Shown here in pieces: positions 36,231 to 44,984 of a stretch of DNA of 64,000 nucleotides (position 1 is its first letter; each line of letters opens with the position of its first letter). The position numbers were made by a program, and so were the translations under genes. Under the pieces are notes generated by a model. The model was not told where the DNA came from. It did not search any database and saw nothing but the letters and a program-made list of their open reading frames with translations. The stretch is from Dethiobacter sp. (GTDB lineage Bacteria > Bacillota > Dethiobacteria > DTU022 > UBA8154). Location of the stretch: assembly GCA_020725665.1 (NCBI GenBank), contig DYEO01000085.1, positions 62,001 to 126,000 on the forward strand. Reading direction: 5' to 3'.

Positions 36231-36491
36231 ATGGATGTCTTAAAAGTTTCAGCAAAGTCTAATCCTAATTCTGTGGCCGGGGCTTTAGCAGGAGTTTTAA
36301 GGGAAAGAGGAGGAGCGGAAATGCAGGCTATTGGAGCGGGGGCGCTTAACCAGGCTGTAAAAGCGGTGGCTATTGCAAGAGGTTTTGTGGCCCCCAGTGG
36401 TATGGATTTAATATGTATTCCTGCTTTTACGGATATTCAAATCGATGGCGAGGAAAGGACGGCAATAAAGCTGATCGTAGAACCGCGCTAG
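36231..36491 (+). CDS. spoVS: Stage V sporulation protein S
   Basis: An 86-residue SpoVS, a small Alba-like protein needed for normal septation, engulfment and coat assembly during sporulation. The sequence is highly conserved from LKVSAKSNPNSVAGALAG through QAIGAGALNQAVKAVAIARG to IQIDGEERTAIKLIVEPR. AGAGGAGG precedes the ATG. A good sigma-H promoter lies just upstream and a terminator downstream, so it is an independent unit. Confidence 0.97.
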   Translation: MDVLKVSAKSNPNSVAGALAGVLRERGGAEMQAIGAGALNQAVKAVAIARGFVAPSGMDLICIPAFTDIQIDGEERTAIKLIVEPR

Positions 36492-36556
36492 ATCGCTGAA
36501 TAAAAAGTTAGCTGATATGTGTGGAGGGGCTGGCGATTGCCCCTTAGTTCTATTTT

Positions 36557-36589
36557 AAAAAAACACTCTCTTCTGAGGGTGTGTTTTTT
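36557..36589 (+). terminator. Terminator of spoVS
   Basis: AAAAAACAC and GTGTTTTTT arms flank TCTCTTCTGAGGGT, giving a hairpin that ends in a T run. A second small hairpin (AGGGGC/GCCCCT at 36525-36544) lies just before it. Confidence 0.8.
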
Positions 36590-36608
36590 ATGCGGCGCGG
36601 CAATATGT

Positions 36609-36637
36609 TTGAAATATAAACTATCTTGGTGTATATT
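36609..36637 (+). promoter_or_regulatory. Predicted sigma-A promoter of the dipeptidase-PHP pair
   Basis: TTGAAA (36609-36614) and TATATT (36632-36637) have 17-nt spacing, 24 nt before the dipeptidase start. Confidence 0.6.
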
Positions 36638-36661
36638 TTTAGGGGAGAGAAGTGATAATTG

Positions 36662-37648
36662 ATGAGTTACTATGTTGTTGATGGACACTGCGATACTGCC
36701 GGCCTTTTTTTGTCAGAAGATGTGAATTATGATTTTACAAAAAAAAACAAGACAGGACATATCGACCTGCCCCGCCTGCGCTCAGGCGGTGTGAAGATTC
36801 AATTCTTTGCTCTCTACATTGAAGCAGAGTTTAAACCGTCAGGGGCGTTACATAGATGCCTGCAACTTATTGACGGTTACTACAGAACAGCGAAGCGCTG
36901 CCGGAATGAATTGCTCACCATATTTAATCTAGCTGACCTGCGTGAAGCTATAAACGGACCAAAAACTGCTGCTCTGCTTACCGTGGAAGGAGGAGAGGCA
37001 CTGGAAAATGACCTCTCTGTGCTGCGTGTACTATTCTGCCTAGGGATTCGAGGGTTGGGGCTGACCTGGAACCAGCGGAACCAGTTGGCTACCGGTGTAG
37101 GGGAAGGAATAAAGGGGGATGGTTTAACCTCCTTTGGCTGTGAGGTTGTGCGAGAAATGAATAACCTGGGGATGCTTGTTGATCTGGCCCATATTAACGA
37201 AAACGGTTTTTATGATGCCATATCTCTGAGCAGCGCCCCCGTTATTGTATCCCACGCCAATGCCCGTGCCATCTGTGACCATCCCCGCAACCTCTCAGAT
37301 GACCAGTTAAGAAAGCTGAGTGATCATAATGGGATAATTGGTTTGTCCTTTTGTCCATCCTTCATTCACCGCGAAAACCCTTCTTTGGAAACATTGCTGG
37401 ACCACTTTGTCCACGTGGCAGAGGTTGCCGGTATCGATCATCTTGGCCTGGGTTCAGATTTTGACGGTATAGAACAAACGGTGGAGGGTCTTGATGATGT
37501 ATCCTGTTTGCCCCGCCTTATAGAAGGGTTGTTGTCTCGCGGTTTTACGCCGCAGGAGGTTCAGAAGATTACTTCCGGAAATTTTTTAAGGATGCTGGAA
37601 AAGGTACTGCCGGCCGAGCAGAAAAAAAGAGAACAAGGGAGAATGTGA
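36662..37648 (+). CDS. Membrane dipeptidase (peptidase family M19)
   Basis: A 328-residue zinc-dependent dipeptidase of the renal-dipeptidase family, with a TIM-barrel amidohydrolase fold. VVDGHCDT holds the first metal ligands. TVEGGEAL, LTWNQRNQLATG, VDLAHINENGFYD, PVIVSHANARAICDHPRNL and GLGSDFDG are the other family motifs. No signal peptide is seen, so it is probably cytoplasmic. The ATG at 36662 follows GGGGAGAG; a TTG lies one codon earlier. The PHP gene starts within its stop codon (TGATG). Confidence 0.93.
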   Translation: MSYYVVDGHCDTAGLFLSEDVNYDFTKKNKTGHIDLPRLRSGGVKIQFFALYIEAEFKPSGALHRCLQLIDGYYRTAKRCRNELLTIFNLADLREAINGPKTAALLTVEGGEALENDLSVLRVLFCLGIRGLGLTWNQRNQLATGVGEGIKGDGLTSFGCEVVREMNNLGMLVDLAHINENGFYDAISLSSAPVIVSHANARAICDHPRNLSDDQLRKLSDHNGIIGLSFCPSFIHRENPSLETLLDHFVHVAEVAGIDHLGLGSDFDGIEQTVEGLDDVSCLPRLIEGLLSRGFTPQEVQKITSGNFLRMLEKVLPAEQKKREQGRM

Positions 37649-38481
37649 TGAAAGAAGTTGATTTACATATCCATACGACTTTTTCCGATGGTAAACTAAC
37701 TCCTTACCAGGTGATTGAAAGAGCGTATTACAAGGATATTGCTGCTGTCGGGATCACAGATCATGATACGATGCGTGGCATTTCTCAGGCTATGGAAGCG
37801 GGCCGGATATTTGGTATTGAAGTAGTTCCGGGAGTTGAACTGAGCACCTATTACGCCGGTAAGGAGCTTCATATTCTAGGCTATTATTGCCGGGCAGAAA
37901 ATTTTTTGTTAAAAAAAACTCTGGCATTTGTCAGGCTGGATCGTTATAATAGGATAGTCAAAATGCTTGCCCTTTTAAAAAAAGAGGGTATCGACCTGGA
38001 TCTGAAAGATGTTTTGGCTTTAGCTGCAGGGGGGGAATCGCTGGGCAGACCCCATCTTGCCGAAGCGCTGTGCCAAAAGGGATACTGCCAAACTCCTGTG
38101 GAAGCTTTTCAGCGTTTCCTGGGCGATGGTAAACCGGCTTATGTAAAAAGGTTGAAGATAAGCTCTTATAATGCAATCCGGCTCATTCGCAGGTCCGGCG
38201 GTATTGCTGTGCTGGCCCACCCGGGACTGTACAAGAAAGACGGACTTATTCCCCTGCTTAAACTTCATGGCCTTTCCGGGATCGAGGCTTTTCATCCCGA
38301 CCACCGGTCGGCCGAATGTCGGCGCTACTGCCAGATGGGACTTAAATACAATTTACTAATAACTGGTGGCTCCGATTTTCACGGCCAGGGTTCCGGCTCA
38401 TCTGCTGCACCGGGTGCTGTTGTTGTGGACTATGGCTGCCTTGATAGATTAAAAAGAGCAGTGGGGAATCCTAAATGTTAA
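37648..38481 (+). CDS. PHP domain phosphoesterase (YciV/RNase AM-like)
   Basis: A 277-residue PHP protein. The metal ligands appear in VDLHIHTTFSDGKLTP, GITDHDT, PGVELSTYY, the central GRPHLAEAL, AVLAHPGLYK and GGSDFHG. Relatives such as E. coli YciV (RNase AM/TrpH) remove 5' nucleotides from RNA or hydrolyse 3',5'-bisphosphonucleotides. That function is inferred here from the family only. The ATG overlaps the dipeptidase stop, so the two are co-translated. Confidence 0.9.
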   Translation: MKEVDLHIHTTFSDGKLTPYQVIERAYYKDIAAVGITDHDTMRGISQAMEAGRIFGIEVVPGVELSTYYAGKELHILGYYCRAENFLLKKTLAFVRLDRYNRIVKMLALLKKEGIDLDLKDVLALAAGGESLGRPHLAEALCQKGYCQTPVEAFQRFLGDGKPAYVKRLKISSYNAIRLIRRSGGIAVLAHPGLYKKDGLIPLLKLHGLSGIEAFHPDHRSAECRRYCQMGLKYNLLITGGSDFHGQGSGSSAAPGAVVVDYGCLDRLKRAVGNPKC

Positions 38482-38658
38482 AATTGTGTGAAAAAAGGAT
38501 TTTTCTTAAAGAATAAAGAAAGTAATATTATGCACAGTAATAAAATTATGATTAGTGCCGGGAGCAATAATGTAGTAATCAGGCAAGCATCAGTAATTCT
38601 CAATAATACACACGGGAGGTGGGTTGGTTTTTATATATATTTGTAGGGGGGTAGGAAG

Positions 38659-39048
38659 ATGGACGATTTGATTTTTGGTTTTGAAATTCTTGGTTTTGGT
38701 TTTCTGGTTGTCCTATTTACTCTTTGGCTCCTGGCAATTATTCTGGAACTTTTTCACCGGCTGTTCGGTGAAACAGAAAAAGAAAAAGCACCCGATCAGC
38801 ACGTAAAAACCCAGCCTGCGGCTGCAGATGTAAAACCGGAAGGCGGCCGGGCGGAGGCACCGGAGCTTGTGGCAGCCTCCATCGGAGCAATTCTTTATAC
38901 AATGGAGGCGGGAGGATACCGGCATTTTGCCATAAAAGAAGTGAAGGCTCTCCCCGCACAGCGAAGCAACTGGGCGTTAGGCGGACGCACAAGGTTATTA
39001 GGTGCACGACAGGACTTTGTAGATATGAGGAGGAGAAAGAATCGATGA
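38659..39048 (+). CDS. OadG-like small subunit of a sodium-pumping decarboxylase
   Basis: A 129-residue protein with one N-terminal membrane helix (GFEILGFGFLVVLFTLWLLAIILELF) and a cytoplasmic charged tail. This is the layout of OadG/gamma subunits of sodium-translocating oxaloacetate or methylmalonyl-CoA decarboxylases, where the subunit holds the complex together. The ATG follows GTAGGAAG. It overlaps the biotin-carrier gene by 4 bp. The 177-nt gap before it has a purine-rich stretch near 38613 but no promoter I trust. Confidence 0.78.
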   Translation: MDDLIFGFEILGFGFLVVLFTLWLLAIILELFHRLFGETEKEKAPDQHVKTQPAAADVKPEGGRAEAPELVAASIGAILYTMEAGGYRHFAIKEVKALPAQRSNWALGGRTRLLGARQDFVDMRRRKNR

Positions 39049-39464
39049 GAAAATTCAAGGTCTATGTGAATGGACAACCTTTCGAAGTTATTGTTGAAGA
39101 AGTAAACGGTCAGGGGGTCGCCCCAACGGCATCCCCACCTCCTTCACCTGCATCGGCACCGCAACAGAAAACTCCCGTAGCGGCGGCGGCACCGGCCCCT
39201 GCAACACCGCAAGCAGCACCGGCTCCAGAAGTAAAGTCAGGCGCGGGAGGCGATGTCGCTATTCCTGCACCCATGCCCGGATCTATTCTAGGTATCAAGG
39301 TCAAGGTCGGTGACAGCGTTAACGAAGGAGATACCCTCGTAATTCTGGAAGCTATGAAAATGGAGAACGAGGTTGTGTCTCCTGCCTCTGGTGTTGTCAA
39401 AACAATTAACGTTGCTGTCGGAGCTTCTGTGAACACAGGCGATGTTATGATGGTGCTAGGGTAA
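39045..39464 (+). CDS. Biotin carrier protein of a sodium-pumping decarboxylase
   Basis: A 139-residue protein. After a short N-terminal strand region ([17 protein letters not shown]) comes a Pro/Ala-rich flexible linker. The C-terminal biotinyl domain has [17 protein letters not shown] and the biotinylation site EAMKMEN, with the target Lys at about residue 105. It carries the carboxyl group to the membrane beta subunit. It overlaps the OadG-like gene and lies 14 bp before the beta subunit. Confidence 0.93.
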   Translation: MRKFKVYVNGQPFEVIVEEVNGQGVAPTASPPPSPASAPQQKTPVAAAAPAPATPQAAPAPEVKSGAGGDVAIPAPMPGSILGIKVKVGDSVNEGDTLVILEAMKMENEVVSPASGVVKTINVAVGASVNTGDVMMVLG

Positions 39465-39478
39465 AGGAGGAGGGCATT

Positions 39479-40606
39479 ATGCTAGCAAAGCTCCTGGAAT
39501 TTGTTTTGGCAACGGGATTTGCCAACATTTCCGGCCAGCATATAATTATGATTGTAATAGCCCTGGTTCTCCTTTACCTGGGGATTTATAAGAAATACGA
39601 GCCCTTACTACTCGTCCCCATAAGTTTTGGCATGCTCCTTGTCAACCTGCCTCTGGGAAACCTGATGGCCCGGCCGGCAGAGGGGGTGCTGGGCGGTTTG
39701 CTATACTATATAGCCTTGGGGGTCGAACTGGGAATCTATCCCCCGCTTATTTTCCTTGGTGTAGGGGCGCTTACCGATTTTGGTCCCCTAATTGCCAATC
39801 CCAAAACCCTCCTATTGGGAGCAGCGGCACAGTTTGGAATATTCACAACATTTATCGGGGCTCTCCTGCTTGGCTTTACTCCAACTGAAGCCGGATCTAT
39901 TGGGATTATCGGCGGCGCCGACGGACCGACGGCCATTTATCTCACAGCACGGCTGGCGCCCCACCTCTTGGGAGCGGTCGCCATTGCCGCATATTCATAC
40001 ATGGCGCTGGTTCCCATCATCCAGCCGCCGATTATGAAGGCCCTGACCACGGAAAAAGAAAGAAAGATCGTTATGAAGCAACTACGGCCCGTTTCCAAGA
40101 AAGAGCGCATCCTCTTTCCCATTATAGTCATTATTTTAACCGGCCTGCTGCTGCCGGCAGCCATTCCCTTGCTGGGGATGCTCATGTTCGGCAACCTTTT
40201 AAGGGAATGCGGCGTAACCGAACGGTTGAGCAAGACTGCGCAAAACGAGCTAAACAACATTGTAGTAATTTTCCTCGGTTTAAGCGTAGGGGCAAAAGCG
40301 AACGCGGAATATTTTTTGCGGATGGAGACGATCCAGATTATCCTGCTGGGTCTGGCAGCATTTGCCGTGGGTACAGCCGCGGGGGTACTTATGGGCAAGT
40401 TAATGAACAAATTGTCAACCGGTGAAGTTAACCCACTTATCGGCTCTGCCGGCGTTTCCGCTGTGCCCATGGCCGCGCGCGTATCACAGGTGGTAGGCCG
40501 GCAGTATAACCCGAATAACTATCTGCTGATGCATGCCATGGGTCCCAATGTGGCTGGGGTAATCGGTTCAGCCGTGGTTGCCGGGATTTTTCTATCGCTG
40601 CTTTAA
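39479..40606 (+). CDS. oadB: Sodium ion-translocating decarboxylase, beta subunit
   Basis: A 375-residue integral membrane protein with about nine to eleven helices. It decarboxylates carboxybiotin and couples this to sodium export. The family core is visible: [46 protein letters not shown] (including a conserved Asp in a helix), [13 protein letters not shown] and the C-terminal [14 protein letters not shown] and [28 protein letters not shown] precedes the ATG. The carboxyltransferase alpha subunit is not in this window, so the acid used as substrate is unknown. Gene symbol by family. Confidence 0.93.
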   Translation: MLAKLLEFVLATGFANISGQHIIMIVIALVLLYLGIYKKYEPLLLVPISFGMLLVNLPLGNLMARPAEGVLGGLLYYIALGVELGIYPPLIFLGVGALTDFGPLIANPKTLLLGAAAQFGIFTTFIGALLLGFTPTEAGSIGIIGGADGPTAIYLTARLAPHLLGAVAIAAYSYMALVPIIQPPIMKALTTEKERKIVMKQLRPVSKKERILFPIIVIILTGLLLPAAIPLLGMLMFGNLLRECGVTERLSKTAQNELNNIVVIFLGLSVGAKANAEYFLRMETIQIILLGLAAFAVGTAAGVLMGKLMNKLSTGEVNPLIGSAGVSAVPMAARVSQVVGRQYNPNNYLLMHAMGPNVAGVIGSAVVAGIFLSLL

Positions 40607-40708
40607 AATATAAAATTATTCTATGCAACCATATATCCTGTCAAAGCGATGCTTTTTATCGGCAAACTAGAACAATAAGATACCTGTGCCTGACAGTAAA
40701 AATTATAG

Positions 40709-40739
40709 CCTGTGCACCTACGGCACAGGTATTTTATTT
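40709..40739 (+). terminator. Terminator of the decarboxylase operon
   Basis: CCTGTGC (40709-40715) and GCACAGG (40723-40729) form a 7-bp stem, followed by TATTTTATTT. Confidence 0.8.
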
Positions 40740-40801
40740 CTCATTATTATAGGGAAATCATATATATAAGCAACTGGCAATTGAAGGGTAGAAAATCCGG
40801 A

Positions 40802-42148
40802 ATGTTCATATTAAAAAAATACCTTGGCTTACCCGCGGGCAGGATCTTTGCTGGAACGATCATCATCATTCTTTTTACACTGGCCCTTTTTGAGTATTAT
40901 TACAGCTTAAACAGGGCTCCCCTTGGCCTGTACCTGGGCGAAACTTATATTGGCGGTAAATCATATAAACAGATTGAAGCTTATTTTATGGAATTCGAAA
41001 ATATTAAATTGTTGTTTTCCCTTCCAGAGCAGAACTTTGTAGCCAGTTATCAGCTTCAGGAACTGGGAATTTGCTTCGATCGGGAAAAAACGATGCAGGA
41101 AATCAAAACTGCTGGCAAGCCCTTCATATTTCGCAATAAACTGGCATTATTGCGTTCTTCCGGCCATATTTTCCCTTACTACAAGGTCAATGAACTGGTT
41201 TTTAACACCGTTTTGGAAGAACTGGAAAGCTGTATTAAGGTTGAAGAGCGGGATGCAGAAGTCTGGGCAGAAGGGGGAGCGCTGACCTTCAAGCCCCATC
41301 GCCACGGCATCTATCTGCAAAAGGAAGGGTTTTCTGCTGCATTGCTGGCAAAACTGTCACAGCGGCCCGGGTCTTCTCAGGAATTTCCATTAACGTTGAT
41401 ACGCCGGGAAGCGGAGATTACCGTCTCCGCCATCCTGGAAAAGGGGATAAAGGATAAACTTTATACCGCAACAACTGTTTTTAATCCTGCTGATAAGAAC
41501 AGAGTACACAACATTATCCTGGCGGCGGAGCAGGTTAACAATATAATTCTCAAGCCCGGTGATGTATTTTCTTTTAACAAACTGGTAGGTGATGCAAACC
41601 AGGAAAGGGGTTATAAAGAAGCCCCCATTATTGTCAACGACCAGCTGGTAATGGGAGCAGGGGGTGGGATCTGTCAGGTCTCCTCAACTATCTATAATGC
41701 AGCCCTGATGACGGGAATGGTCATTCTAGAACGTCACAATCACGGCCTTCCCGTCGCTTACCTGCCTCCCGGGCTTGATGCTACCGTAGTTTACGACCAT
41801 CTGGATTTGAAGTTTGCAAACCAACTCTTAACGCACGTACTGCTGCATATGGAGGTTGAAGATAATCATCTACATGCTACCATTTTTGGTAATCCCCACG
41901 CAGTTGATAAAATCGGGATACTAAGAAAAGATTTAGTTCAAATACCTGCACCACAGCATTACCGTGTGGTTGACGGCAGGCCGTCATGGTACCGGGAGAT
42001 TATCCAGGAGGGCAAGCCCGGTTATGCAGTGGAGACGATACGCATATTTTATAGCGATGGAGAAGAGGTTAAGCGGGAGAGCCTGGGTAAAGACTATTAC
42101 GCTCCGGTCCCCTATATCTATGCCGTGGGCAATATACCGGATGGTTAA
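40802..42148 (+). CDS. VanW family protein with YoaR-type domain (long form)
   Basis: A protein of about 448 residues with an N-terminal membrane helix (FAGTIIIILFTLALFEYYY). A peptidoglycan-binding-like region follows (GLYLGETYIGGKSYKQIEAYF). The VanW domain is FSFNKLVGDANQERGY, APIIVNDQLVMGAGGGICQVSSTIYNA, DATVVYDHLDLKFAN. The C-terminus (EIIQEGKPGYAVETIRIFY) resembles a G5 domain. The ATG at 40802 is preferred; a longer frame from 40712 begins inside the preceding terminator. It is the second VanW protein in the window. Function in the cell wall is inferred. Confidence 0.85.
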   Translation: MFILKKYLGLPAGRIFAGTIIIILFTLALFEYYYSLNRAPLGLYLGETYIGGKSYKQIEAYFMEFENIKLLFSLPEQNFVASYQLQELGICFDREKTMQEIKTAGKPFIFRNKLALLRSSGHIFPYYKVNELVFNTVLEELESCIKVEERDAEVWAEGGALTFKPHRHGIYLQKEGFSAALLAKLSQRPGSSQEFPLTLIRREAEITVSAILEKGIKDKLYTATTVFNPADKNRVHNIILAAEQVNNIILKPGDVFSFNKLVGDANQERGYKEAPIIVNDQLVMGAGGGICQVSSTIYNAALMTGMVILERHNHGLPVAYLPPGLDATVVYDHLDLKFANQLLTHVLLHMEVEDNHLHATIFGNPHAVDKIGILRKDLVQIPAPQHYRVVDGRPSWYREIIQEGKPGYAVETIRIFYSDGEEVKRESLGKDYYAPVPYIYAVGNIPDG

Positions 42149-42243
42149 ATATACCAGGTATTGTACTAAACAGGGAGGCGTAAAATAGAACTGCTGTACC
42201 GTTTTAGTTGCCATAATGTCAATTAAAGGAGGCTGCTGAACTA

Positions 42244-42450
42244 TTGACTGCCGGTAAAAAATTGAAGACCTGTCTCTCAAGTCTGAAAAGTGCCCAGGCT
42301 GACCTGGAAACGTTTGCATTGGAGACAGAAAACCAGATGGCCAAGGATGTGTTTACCCAGTTCGCAGATCAAACCAAAACCATTGTAGAGGGCCTGCAGG
42401 CCCGCATCAAGGAAGTGGAAGCACAGGAACCCCAGTATAAAGGAAGCTAG
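42244..42450 (+). CDS. DUF1657 protein
   Basis: A 68-residue, Gln- and Lys-rich helical protein of the DUF1657 family (KTCLSSLKSAQADLETFALE, ending EVEAQEPQYKGS). In spore formers such genes often accompany spoVA and YetF genes in clusters linked to spore heat resistance and germination. The TTG start follows AAAGGAGG. A terminator separates it from the YetF gene, which itself carries a related C-terminal domain. Confidence 0.88.
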   Translation: MTAGKKLKTCLSSLKSAQADLETFALETENQMAKDVFTQFADQTKTIVEGLQARIKEVEAQEPQYKGS

Positions 42451-42456
42451 TTAAGG

Positions 42457-42485
42457 AAAACCTCTCGTAAAGAGAGGTTTTTTTT
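42457..42485 (+). terminator. Terminator of the DUF1657 gene
   Basis: AAAACCTCTC (42457-42466) and GAGAGGTTTT (42472-42481) form a perfect 10-bp stem with loop GTAAA and a T run. The YetF ribosome site follows directly. Confidence 0.9.
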
Positions 42486-42496
42486 AGGAGGATTAT

Positions 42497-43420
42497 ATGT
42501 CCTACTGGGAAGAAATTTTTTTTAGTACATCTGAACTGCATATCTTCGGTTTTTTATTGAGAGGAGTTATCGCTTTCCTCTATCTTTTATTGCTGGCCCG
42601 GTTGATGGGGCCGGTGGAGATGGGCGAGCTTACCCTTATCGATTTTATCGTGGCCATAACGATCGGCAGCCTTGCTGCCGCAGCCCTGGTTGACAGCGAG
42701 GTCCATTTTTTTTCCAGTATCTTGAACATGGGACTCTGGACCTTTTTAGCTATTGCACTTAATTTTCTCGGCATCAGATTTCCTTACATGCGGCGCTTGC
42801 TGGTGGGCGGGCCGCTCGTTCTGATTAAAAACGGCAAGATCCAGGAAAAAAATCTTTTCCGGGCAAAGCTTAATTTTGATGACCTTATGTCAGCCCTGCG
42901 CCTAAAAGGGGCTCCACTGCTGGAAGATGTGGAGTTTGCCGTACTGGAGCCCAAGGGGGATATAAGTGTGATTAAAAAAAGTCAAAAACAGCCCATCTCT
43001 GCAGAAGACTTAAAAATGGTCGTAGAGCAGCAGGGCATGCCTTCCATCGTTCTCATGAACGGGAAAATCCTTAGAAAAAATCTGAATAGAAGGGGATATA
43101 GCGAAAACTGGCTACGGCACAAGCTCTACGAGATAGGAGTAGATGACCCACAAGCTGTTTCCTTGGCGCAGCTTGATACGCAGGGAAAACTATACGTGGA
43201 CATTTACGACGATAAAGTTCCACGGCCCCGCTCCACCAAGGAAAAAGAACTGGTGCTCAAGCTGGAAAAGGTAAACGCCCAGTTGGAGATCTTTGCCGGG
43301 GATACGGTGAACGAGGAGGCCAAGGAACTCTACCGGCAGTATGCCCGGCAAACAGCGGAGTTGCTCGCCCGCTTAAAACCGATGATACTTAAAGCGGAAG
43401 AGCTGAAAGACCCTTCGTAA
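42497..43420 (+). CDS. YetF/DUF421 membrane protein with DUF1657-like C-terminus
   Basis: A 307-residue protein. Three N-terminal membrane helices (FLLRGVIAFLYLLLLARL, FIVAITIGSLAAAALV, LWTFLAIALNFLGI) are followed by the cytoplasmic YetF domain (LVGGPLVLIKNGKIQEKNL, DDLMSALRLKGAPLLEDVEFAVLEPKGDISV). The last 60 residues (LEKVNAQLEIFAGDTVNEEAK and RQYARQTAELLARLKPMI) align by eye with the adjacent DUF1657 protein. YetF genes accompany mobile spoVA operons in spore formers; no spoVA gene is in this window. TAGGAGG lies 8 nt before the ATG. Confidence 0.88.
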   Translation: MSYWEEIFFSTSELHIFGFLLRGVIAFLYLLLLARLMGPVEMGELTLIDFIVAITIGSLAAAALVDSEVHFFSSILNMGLWTFLAIALNFLGIRFPYMRRLLVGGPLVLIKNGKIQEKNLFRAKLNFDDLMSALRLKGAPLLEDVEFAVLEPKGDISVIKKSQKQPISAEDLKMVVEQQGMPSIVLMNGKILRKNLNRRGYSENWLRHKLYEIGVDDPQAVSLAQLDTQGKLYVDIYDDKVPRPRSTKEKELVLKLEKVNAQLEIFAGDTVNEEAKELYRQYARQTAELLARLKPMILKAEELKDPS

Positions 43421-43496
43421 AGAAGGATTTTACACAGCAAAAAAAGAATATTAATCCAATAAATGGTTTACAGCTCAAACAAACGAGGTGTTAAAA

Positions 43497-44972
43497 ATGC
43501 AACAAGGAGTAAGAGTACGCTTTGCACCCAGTCCTACGGGAGAGCTTCACATCGGCGGGGTTCGTACAGCCCTGTTCAACTGGCTTTTTGCCCGTAACAA
43601 GGGTGGCAGCTTTATCTTGCGCGTTGACGACACGGACAGGCAGCGCTCTTCCGAGGAATACCTGCAATCGATCCTCGATTCTTTCCAATGGCTGAATCTG
43701 GACTGGGATGAAGGGCCCGGAAGAGGCGGTGCTTATAGTCCTTACCGGCAAGCGGAACGGCTGAATATCTACCGCGAAGAGGTAGAGAGGCTGCTGGCAC
43801 AGGGTAAGGCATATACGTGTTTCTGTACGGCGGAAGAATTGGATGCAGATCGGGATAAGTGCCGCAGGCTGGGACAACCCCCGCGCTATAGCGGTCGCTG
43901 CCGCAGCCTGACGACTGCGGAAGTTTCGGCGAAAAAAGAAAAAGGCCTGAATTATGTAGTTAGAGCCATTACACCCGATGAAGGGGAGACGATAGTCGAT
44001 GATCTGATCCGGGGCAAAGTAACCTTTGAGAACAAGGTATTTGACGATCCCATTATCATTAAATCGGACGGATTGCCCACTTATAATTTTGCCTCCGTGG
44101 TAGATGACAGTAAAATGGAGATTACCCATGTTATCAGGGCGGAAGAACATCTTTCCAATACGCCGCGCCAGCAAATAATCGCTGCGCAGCTGGGCTATGC
44201 CGTTCCCCGTTATGCCCACGTTCCCATGATTCTGGCACCGGATCACAGCAAGCTGAGCAAAAGGCATGGGGCCACATCGGTACAGGAATACCGGGAGCAG
44301 GGCATTTTGCCGGAAGCCCTGCTCAATTACCTGGCACTGCTGGGTTGGTCACCGGGAGAAGACAGGGAAATAATGAGCATAAATGAAATGGTCGCACTTT
44401 TTTCCCTGGAGCGGGTGAGCAAAAACCCGGCAATTTACGACCTGCAGAAATTAACATGGCTTAACGGGCATTACCTGCGTACCGGGAAACCGGAGAGGAT
44501 TACGGCTATGACAATACCATTTTTATTAAAAGGCGGAATTATATCAGAAAATCAGGCACTCCATGAACGGGAGAGAATCGGAAAGGTAGTGGAGATGGTC
44601 AGGGAGAAGGTAAAGACTCTGGCAGAAGTTGCCGTGGCATCCCGTTACTTTTTTATGGACGATTTTGAATATGACCAAAAAGGTGTGGATAAGCACTTTC
44701 ATAGAGATGGGGCCGGCCTGCTTCTCCAGCAGATCGAGGATGTGTTGGAAAAGGTGAATCCTTTCTCGGTGGAAGAAATAGAGAAAGCTTTTATTGGCTT
44801 AAGCGAAGAAATTGAGGTTCCCTTAAATAAAATAAATCCTGCCACCCGGTTAGCCATAACAGGTCGCCTGATGGGGCCGGAATTATTTCCTCTCCTCTCT
44901 TTACTTGGTAAAGATAAAGTGATAGAGAGAATAAAAAAAGCGCGCAAACTCTTTATTACGGGGAATATTTAA
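43497..44972 (+). CDS. gltX: Glutamate--tRNA ligase
   Basis: A 491-residue class I aminoacyl-tRNA synthetase that charges tRNA with glutamate. In many Bacillota it also misacylates tRNA-Gln. The HIGH-type motif is FAPSPTGELHIGG and the KMSKS-type motif is KLSKRHG, with the DTDRQRSS and TYNFASVVDD regions between. ATG 43497 is chosen because the ribosome site CGAGGTG lies 6 nt upstream and includes the alternative GTG at 43488. It has no obvious T-box. It is convergent with the GT4 gene. Confidence 0.96.
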   Translation: MQQGVRVRFAPSPTGELHIGGVRTALFNWLFARNKGGSFILRVDDTDRQRSSEEYLQSILDSFQWLNLDWDEGPGRGGAYSPYRQAERLNIYREEVERLLAQGKAYTCFCTAEELDADRDKCRRLGQPPRYSGRCRSLTTAEVSAKKEKGLNYVVRAITPDEGETIVDDLIRGKVTFENKVFDDPIIIKSDGLPTYNFASVVDDSKMEITHVIRAEEHLSNTPRQQIIAAQLGYAVPRYAHVPMILAPDHSKLSKRHGATSVQEYREQGILPEALLNYLALLGWSPGEDREIMSINEMVALFSLERVSKNPAIYDLQKLTWLNGHYLRTGKPERITAMTIPFLLKGGIISENQALHERERIGKVVEMVREKVKTLAEVAVASRYFFMDDFEYDQKGVDKHFHRDGAGLLLQQIEDVLEKVNPFSVEEIEKAFIGLSEEIEVPLNKINPATRLAITGRLMGPELFPLLSLLGKDKVIERIKKARKLFITGNI

Positions 44973-44984
44973 ATGTTTGCACGG

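Noticed and set aside
36525..36544. GGGGC hairpin after spoVS as a member of the GC-rich palindrome family
   Set aside because: Arms and loop differ from the family centre; only base pairing is shared.
40712..40801. Longer N-terminus of the second VanW protein
   Set aside because: The extra codons begin inside the terminator of the preceding operon and add no family-like sequence.
43421..43496. T-box before gltX
   Set aside because: No GGTGGTACCGCG-type sequence or matching terminator is present in the short gap.
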